Origin: Bacteroidaceae bacterium
Lineage (GTDB): Bacteria; Bacteroidota; Bacteroidia; Bacteroidales; Bacteroidaceae
Direction: 5' to 3'
Length of the DNA: 8,902 bases
NCBI GenBank assembly: GCA_900768625.1
Contig: CAAGDO010000325.1
Location: 1 to 8,902 of the forward strand
Below, piece by piece: positions 5,922 through 8,902 of this stretch. A model generated the notes under the pieces. That model was not told where the DNA came from. It saw only the letters and a list, made by a program, of their open reading frames with translations, and did not search any database. The first letter of the stretch is position 1. Every line of letters starts with the position of its first letter. The position numbers were made by a program, and so were the translations under genes.

Positions 5922-8699
5922 ATGGATATATCCAAACATTTCATTCTACTCAACGGAGAACCGAAGACACTGCAGATAGATTCTATCCAAAGAAATACCA
6001 CAAACGGGTATAGCGTACGTTTCAAAAACAATGTGCGTGTCTATAACTATGCCTACAACAAGGTGATCTGGCTTAGCAGTCCAGAGTGGAAAGCCCCCAC
6101 GCAATGCAAAGTCTACATAAATGGAACATTGGCCCAAAATGTCAGAGAAATATGGAGGTTCGACAACGATGGTTATAGTTGCTGGAGAATTATTTTCAGC
6201 AACAACTATGTCATGGATGATGCCATAGGTAAAATCAAAGTCACTCAATCTTGCCTGCAAGAGGAAACAGCCAAGAGCGTTCTCTCCTATATGAAAAATG
6301 TAGCCACAATCAATCCTTTAGGAAAAGACGAACAGACTCACGAAGGCATCTTGTCGCAGATATATAACGACATTGATTTCATAGACAAAACAACAGCTGC
6401 TGCATGCTACCTCAACCCCGCAGATAACCAATCAAAGCGGAGAAGGCATACGAATTTGATATACCCCTTTGGATGTAACACCAGTCAAAAAATAGCAGTT
6501 GCCAAAGCCTTTGAACATCAGATAAGTGTCATTCAAGGTCCTCCGGGTACAGGCAAAACACAAACCATCTTGAACATCATTGCCAACATCATCCTGCAAG
6601 GCAAAAACGTGATTGTTGTGTCGAACAACAACTCCGCCACCGCAAATGTATTGGAAAAACTGGAAAAATACGGTATCGGTTTTATTGCAGCTCCACTTGG
6701 CAACAGAGACAACAAGGCCGCTTTCATTGCCAATCAGCCCGCTATACCAGCTGATTGCAAGTCGTGGAGATTAGACGCCAATGACGCCTTTAAGGTAAAA
6801 CAACGGTTGGATGTCACCTCGCTACACCTCGACAAGGTCTATGCATTGCAAAATAAGCGTGCATCACTATTGCAGGAACAGCAAGCTATTGAATTGGAGT
6901 GGAAACACTTTTGTCTGGACAATGAAGTTGATGAGATTTTAGAATTGAAACGCCATATTAGTTCTAAACGCATCTTATCCATTTGGTTGAATTTTCAAAC
7001 GCGAGCAGAAAGAGACTATGCTCATCCTACTTCCTGGGTGGACAAATGGGCCAAACAAATCAAATGGTGGTGGATGAAATGGATGTGTTCAAGTAAGGTT
7101 CATGTGCAAAGCAAAATCGACAGAAACGATTTGACTCCGCTTATCAAAGAACTTCAAGCCCTATACTATAAAAATCGAATTTGGGAAATCGAGCAATCCA
7201 TAGAAGCCATCGACCAAGAATTAGCTTCATACGATGCAACTGCATTGACTAAGAATCTGGTGGAAGATTCCATGATACTATTGAAATCCTCATTGTTCGA
7301 CCACTATAAAGGACAAAAGAGAACAGCCTTTTCCAGTATCGCAGATATGGGAAAACAAGGCCGAAGGATGAAGGATGAATATCCAGTTGTCCTCAGTACC
7401 ACTATGTCTGCGCGTTCATGTGTGTTTACTGACGAACCCTATGATTATCTGATTATGGATGAAGCTTCACAAGTGTCGTCAGAAACGGGAACCTTGGCTC
7501 TCACCTGCGCTGGAAATGCCATTATTGTGGGTGACACAAAGCAGTTGCCTAATATAGAAACAGAAGAGGATAGGAAAAAATTGCAAGCCATCGTCAAGCC
7601 ATACGATATTGCTGAAGGTTACGACTGTGCCAAGTATAGTTTCCTGGAATCCGTGCTTAAAGTCATCCCAAATGTTGCTGTCACTATGCTTAGAGAGCAT
7701 TATCGCTGTCATCCTCGCATCATTAACTTCTGTAATCAAAAGTTTTATGGTGGCAATCTGCTAATCATGACGGAGGACAAAGGTGAGAAAAATGTACTGT
7801 CAGCCATAAGAACCGTCAAGGGTAATCATGCAATCAATCATTTTAATCAGCGCGAAATAGATGTAGTGAAAAAGGAACTACTGCCCACCTTGAAGGACAG
7901 CGGAAGTATAGGGATTGTAACTCCCTACAATAATCAAGTAGATGCATTTTCTCATCAGCTAAACGGTGTAAAGGTCGGTACAATACATAAGTACCAAGGA
8001 CGGGAAGAAGATACGATCATTATGAGCGTTGTCGACAATCAGATATCGGAGTTTGCCGATGATGCGAAGATGCTGAATGTTGCCGTATCCAGAGCACAAA
8101 ATCGTTTTTGTCTCGTTATGACAGGAAACGAACAAATGTCACACGGTAACATCATAGATTTGCTTGACTATATTGCCTACAACAACTGTACGGTGACAGA
8201 AAGTAAACTTGCATCCATTTTCGACTATCTCTATGGTCAATATGCAGAGCAGAGAATGGCCTTCCTCGAAAATCAGCCACATATCTCAGATTATGCTTCA
8301 GAGAATTTGGCATACGCATTGATTAAAGAAGTGTTGGCCTCTCATCCATACTATGACAGTTTGAAGGTGCTATGTCATATACCTCTACGTCAAGTGATTA
8401 AAGACACATCTCTCATGTCGCCTGATGAATTGGAATATGCAGCAAACTATAGCACGCATTTGGATTTTCTTATCATCAACCGCGTCGGAAAGCAACCCGT
8501 TCTAGCCATAGAAACGGATGGGTATTCGTATCATCATGATGCAACCATACAGCATCAACGCGACTTGATGAAAAACCATATACTTTCAAATTATGGGCTT
8601 CCCCTACTTCGCCTTTCGACCAAAGGCAACAGTGAACGAGAAAGAATTGAAGTAGCATTAAATGCTATCATCAAACAAGCAAACTCCACATCGAAATAG
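5922..8699 (+). CDS. SF1 helicase with C-terminal PD-(D/E)XK-like nuclease domain
   Basis: The product is 925 residues with no signal peptide, so cytoplasmic. Residues 1-180 form an uncharacterised N-terminal region. The helicase core carries Walker A GPPGTGKT (206-213), motif Ia VSNNNSATANV (233-243), Walker B DEAS (513-516), motif III GDTKQLP (537-543), motif IV LREHYRCHP (590-598), motif V GTIHKYQGREED (686-697) and motif VI VAVSRAQNRF (720-729); this set fits the UPF1/DNA2-like SF1B group. Between Ia and II lies an insert of about 270 residues with helical stretches and a Trp-rich patch (372-388). Residues about 790-920 resemble Vsr/MTES_1575-type nucleases: D848 in LDFLI, E864 and D866 in IETDG, H871-H872, then RDLMKNHIL and LRLST. 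D866 sits where the classical Lys would be, as in that family. Base use is AT-richer than the upstream genes, and no partner gene is visible. Defence or DNA repair is possible; the actual role is unknown. Confidence 0.88.
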   Translation: MDISKHFILLNGEPKTLQIDSIQRNTTNGYSVRFKNNVRVYNYAYNKVIWLSSPEWKAPTQCKVYINGTLAQNVREIWRFDNDGYSCWRIIFSNNYVMDDAIGKIKVTQSCLQEETAKSVLSYMKNVATINPLGKDEQTHEGILSQIYNDIDFIDKTTAAACYLNPADNQSKRRRHTNLIYPFGCNTSQKIAVAKAFEHQISVIQGPPGTGKTQTILNIIANIILQGKNVIVVSNNNSATANVLEKLEKYGIGFIAAPLGNRDNKAAFIANQPAIPADCKSWRLDANDAFKVKQRLDVTSLHLDKVYALQNKRASLLQEQQAIELEWKHFCLDNEVDEILELKRHISSKRILSIWLNFQTRAERDYAHPTSWVDKWAKQIKWWWMKWMCSSKVHVQSKIDRNDLTPLIKELQALYYKNRIWEIEQSIEAIDQELASYDATALTKNLVEDSMILLKSSLFDHYKGQKRTAFSSIADMGKQGRRMKDEYPVVLSTTMSARSCVFTDEPYDYLIMDEASQVSSETGTLALTCAGNAIIVGDTKQLPNIETEEDRKKLQAIVKPYDIAEGYDCAKYSFLESVLKVIPNVAVTMLREHYRCHPRIINFCNQKFYGGNLLIMTEDKGEKNVLSAIRTVKGNHAINHFNQREIDVVKKELLPTLKDSGSIGIVTPYNNQVDAFSHQLNGVKVGTIHKYQGREEDTIIMSVVDNQISEFADDAKMLNVAVSRAQNRFCLVMTGNEQMSHGNIIDLLDYIAYNNCTVTESKLASIFDYLYGQYAEQRMAFLENQPHISDYASENLAYALIKEVLASHPYYDSLKVLCHIPLRQVIKDTSLMSPDELEYAANYSTHLDFLIINRVGKQPVLAIETDGYSYHHDATIQHQRDLMKNHILSNYGLPLLRLSTKGNSERERIEVALNAIIKQANSTSK

Positions 8700-8790
8700 G
8701 GAGAGGTCTGAAAACAGAGCATATCCCCCTGGTCGTCTGTAAAGTCTAAAATGAGTAAAACAATGTTCATTAGTTTCTGGATTCTCATGA

Positions 8791-8902
8791 TAAGTAGGTG
8801 TTCGAAATTATTTTTACATTGAAAGTGCGTTATCGGGATGCAGCTATTTTCTTCGGGCGAAGGAACATAGCGGGCTATGTGACTGAGAACGAAGGAAATA
8901 GA
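8791..8902. repeat. Long palindromic element, right copy cut by the window edge
   Basis: It begins TAAGTAGGTGTTC 91 bases after the helicase stop. Over 8792-8902 it matches the reverse complement of 187 down to 77 without gaps, with two differences (109 of 111 bases). The core ACATAGC-GG-GCTATGT is at 8865-8880. The second outer arm is expected beyond the window. It may also act as the 3' boundary of the helicase message, though no T-tract is seen. Confidence 0.85.

Noticed and set aside
8745..8820. Small open frame beginning near 8764 and entering the right repeat
   Set aside because: It is about 19 codons, lacks context, and runs into the non-coding palindrome.
3..8902. Composite transposon bounded by the two outer palindromes
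   Set aside because: No transposase or integrase is present, and the enclosed genes include ordinary envelope genes. Dispersed repeats explain the arrangement more simply.

Overview
The window looks like a chromosomal piece of a Bacteroidales bacterium, most like the Prevotella/Segatella group. The grounds are: a PorT-type outer-membrane beta-barrel, a LysM protein fused to a periplasmic-binding-protein-like domain, an exported multidomain GH20 hexosaminidase, TAnnTTTG-type promoter boxes, and starts without clear Shine-Dalgarno sequences. The genus is an inference.

Layout. Positions 3-188 hold a long imperfect palindrome. An almost identical copy in the opposite orientation begins at 8791 and runs off the right edge. 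Next to the left copy, on the minus strand, are the 3' catalytic domains (D5, probably D6) of a group II intron with no recognisable maturase, so it is probably a remnant. Three plus-strand genes for exported proteins follow: LysM/PBP-like protein (588-2135), PorT-family beta-barrel (2417-3145) and beta-N-acetylhexosaminidase (3265-5583). A second palindromic element (2202-2394) separates the first two. A short relative of it (3144-3218) separates the second and third and overlaps the stop codon of the barrel gene. An intrinsic terminator (5618-5657) closes this block.

After the terminator comes a visibly AT-richer gene with its own promoter box (5815-5822): a 925-residue superfamily 1 helicase with a C-terminal PD-(D/E)XK-like nuclease domain (5922-8699). 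Its composition, isolation and architecture suggest acquisition by transfer and a possible role in defence or DNA processing; this is inference.

The first three products act in the envelope (peptidoglycan binding, outer membrane, glycan trimming). They are co-oriented and may be partly co-transcribed, but the inter-gene spaces (281 and 119 bp) carry repeats, so a single operon is not certain. The most unusual signal is in the repeats. The flanking elements and the 2202-2394 element differ in sequence but share a central core of the form GAAGGA-stem-TAGC-2 nt-GCTA-stem-GAC. The outer three base pairs of that core stem change on both sides together (ACA/TGT versus GTG/CAC), as expected for a family kept for its hairpin fold.
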